64,000 nucleotides of DNA. Source: Haemaphysalis longicornis (taxonomy: Eukaryota > Arthropoda > Arachnida > Ixodida > Ixodidae). The notes beneath the pieces are model-generated. The model saw nothing but the letters and a program-made list of their open reading frames with translations. It was not told the origin of the DNA and did not search any database. Below, one piece after another: positions 63,441 through 64,000 of this stretch (position 1 is its first letter; each line of letters begins with the position of its first letter). The stretch lies in the NCBI GenBank assembly GCA_013339765.2, contig CM023457.1, forward strand, positions 73,086,717-73,150,716. Reading direction: 5' to 3'. The position numbers and the translations under genes were made by a program.

Positions 63441-63990
63441 AATGCTGAATAATGGCTACCCTCTGTGCCCTGTTTTTGTCAAAATGCATAAAAAAAAAGC
63501 CACAACAAACTGCCCGGAGTTGCCACGGCGCAATAAAATCAGTAATGGGTGTGTTGTGGATGTGCGAAAATGACACAGCCAGCTCAGAAGCTTCTGCTCT
63601 CACTCTGAGATGGAACGGCATGGAAATAGATGGACGATTTGCAAAGAGCTGCTCTGATGATGCATCATGAATGGTTGAATTAAATAGATGATTTGTCATA
63701 GACATGATTTTAGAGGCATACAACAAGTTAGTGTATGTCCTCTGGTAATACAGGGACCATTTGTGACACTCTGCATAGAGGCTTCCAACGGGGCTAGTGC
63801 GAAAGGCGCCACAGGCATGACGAAGCCCCAAATGAAGCACCGGGTCAAGCATTTTTAGCTGCATCTTCGTCGCGCACCCGTAAACAACACTGCCATATTC
63901 CAAGCGTGATCCTACCACTTCGGCCCAGCCAGCAAGTTTGTTCACCCCAAGCTGGACTTGGCGTTGACAAATTGAGAAGTTCCATGACCT
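63440..63990 (-). pseudogene. LINE ORF2 RT thumb with 300-bp internal deletion
   Basis: The frame runs RQVQLGVNKLAGWAE and then directly VGSRLEYGSVVYGCATKMQL. In the related copy, CQVQLVVKKLAGWAD (33870-33912) and VWSRLDYGSVVYGSA (about 34197-34240) are separated by roughly 290 bp. That middle part (GFKLNPVKRSC... to LYTAL) is deleted here without breaking the frame. The remainder, LDPVLHLGLRHACGAFRTSP and ECHKWSLYYQRTYTNLLYAS, is collinear with 34258-34400. Confidence 0.8.
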
Positions 63991-64000
63991 AAAAGATATT

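Larger units (their letters stand above)
62339..64000 (-). mobile_element. RNase H-type LINE, minus strand, runs off right edge
   Basis: Same family as the inverted LINE at 32.8-38.3 kb. The 3' terminus (GGCGCTCTTTGCCCCAGCTG... then CCATCATCATC) is at 62339-62395, followed upstream by ORF2 C-terminus, RNase H and RT thumb. It has an internal deletion near 63.93 kb and a 49-bp LINE insertion at 63160-63208. Its tail sits directly against the gypsy integrase fragment. Confidence 0.85.

Overview
The window reads as repeat-dense intergenic or intronic DNA of an arthropod, most likely a hard tick (Ixodidae). This rests on Ruka-like tRNA-derived SINEs, several APE-type LINE families, a Penelope-like element, a Ty3/gypsy fragment and a Mutator-like transposase, all with products of the kind common in tick genomes. 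The assignment is inferred from element families; no species marker is present. I recognise no intact host protein gene, rRNA, genuine tRNA or CRISPR array. Almost everything that codes is a transposable-element gene in some state of decay.

Layout. 1-681 (-) is the 5' part of a LINE ORF1 running off the left edge. 925-5810 holds GC-rich LTR-like or promoter-like repeat modules, some shared with 15.1-15.8 kb. 5.9-8.1 kb has three Ruka-like SINEs and a weak Tigger/pogo transposase relic. 8563-13302 (+) is a near-complete RNase H-less CR1/L2-like LINE with two exact 261-bp 5' monomers and a viral-type 2A ribosome-skipping motif in ORF1. 14.8-17.3 kb has short relics. 19.4-25.5 kb (+) is a GC-rich LINE of the I group (gag, endonuclease, RT, RNase H). 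25.8-30.3 kb has LINE 3' fragments, a foldback of SINE tails, a SINE with an intact tRNA head, and an RT relic. 30.9-32.6 kb (-) is a decayed Mutator-like transposase bordered by a large palindrome. 32.8-38.3 kb is one RNase H-type LINE whose 3' half has been inverted in place. 38.4-45.2 kb is AT-rich with almost nothing identifiable.

45.2-58.9 kb is a head-to-tail chain of six copies of one LINE group (PHD-like ORF1, APE endonuclease, RT, no RNase H). Each copy is joined to the (TTGA)n/(TTA)n tail of the one before. The fourth copy carries a solo LTR with its 4-bp target duplication. 59-64 kb holds a SINE, a 150-bp tandem duplication beside a possible THAP relic, a Penelope GIY-YIG endonuclease, a gypsy integrase fragment, and a minus-strand LINE. 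That LINE has a 300-bp internal deletion and a 49-bp LINE stub inserted with a perfect 16-bp target duplication.

The most unusual features are the 2A-bearing LINE with its exact 5' monomers, the tail-to-head LINE chain, and the LINE with an inverted 3' half. The elements do not form a host pathway. The window records successive nested insertions, deletions, inversions and coding decay.
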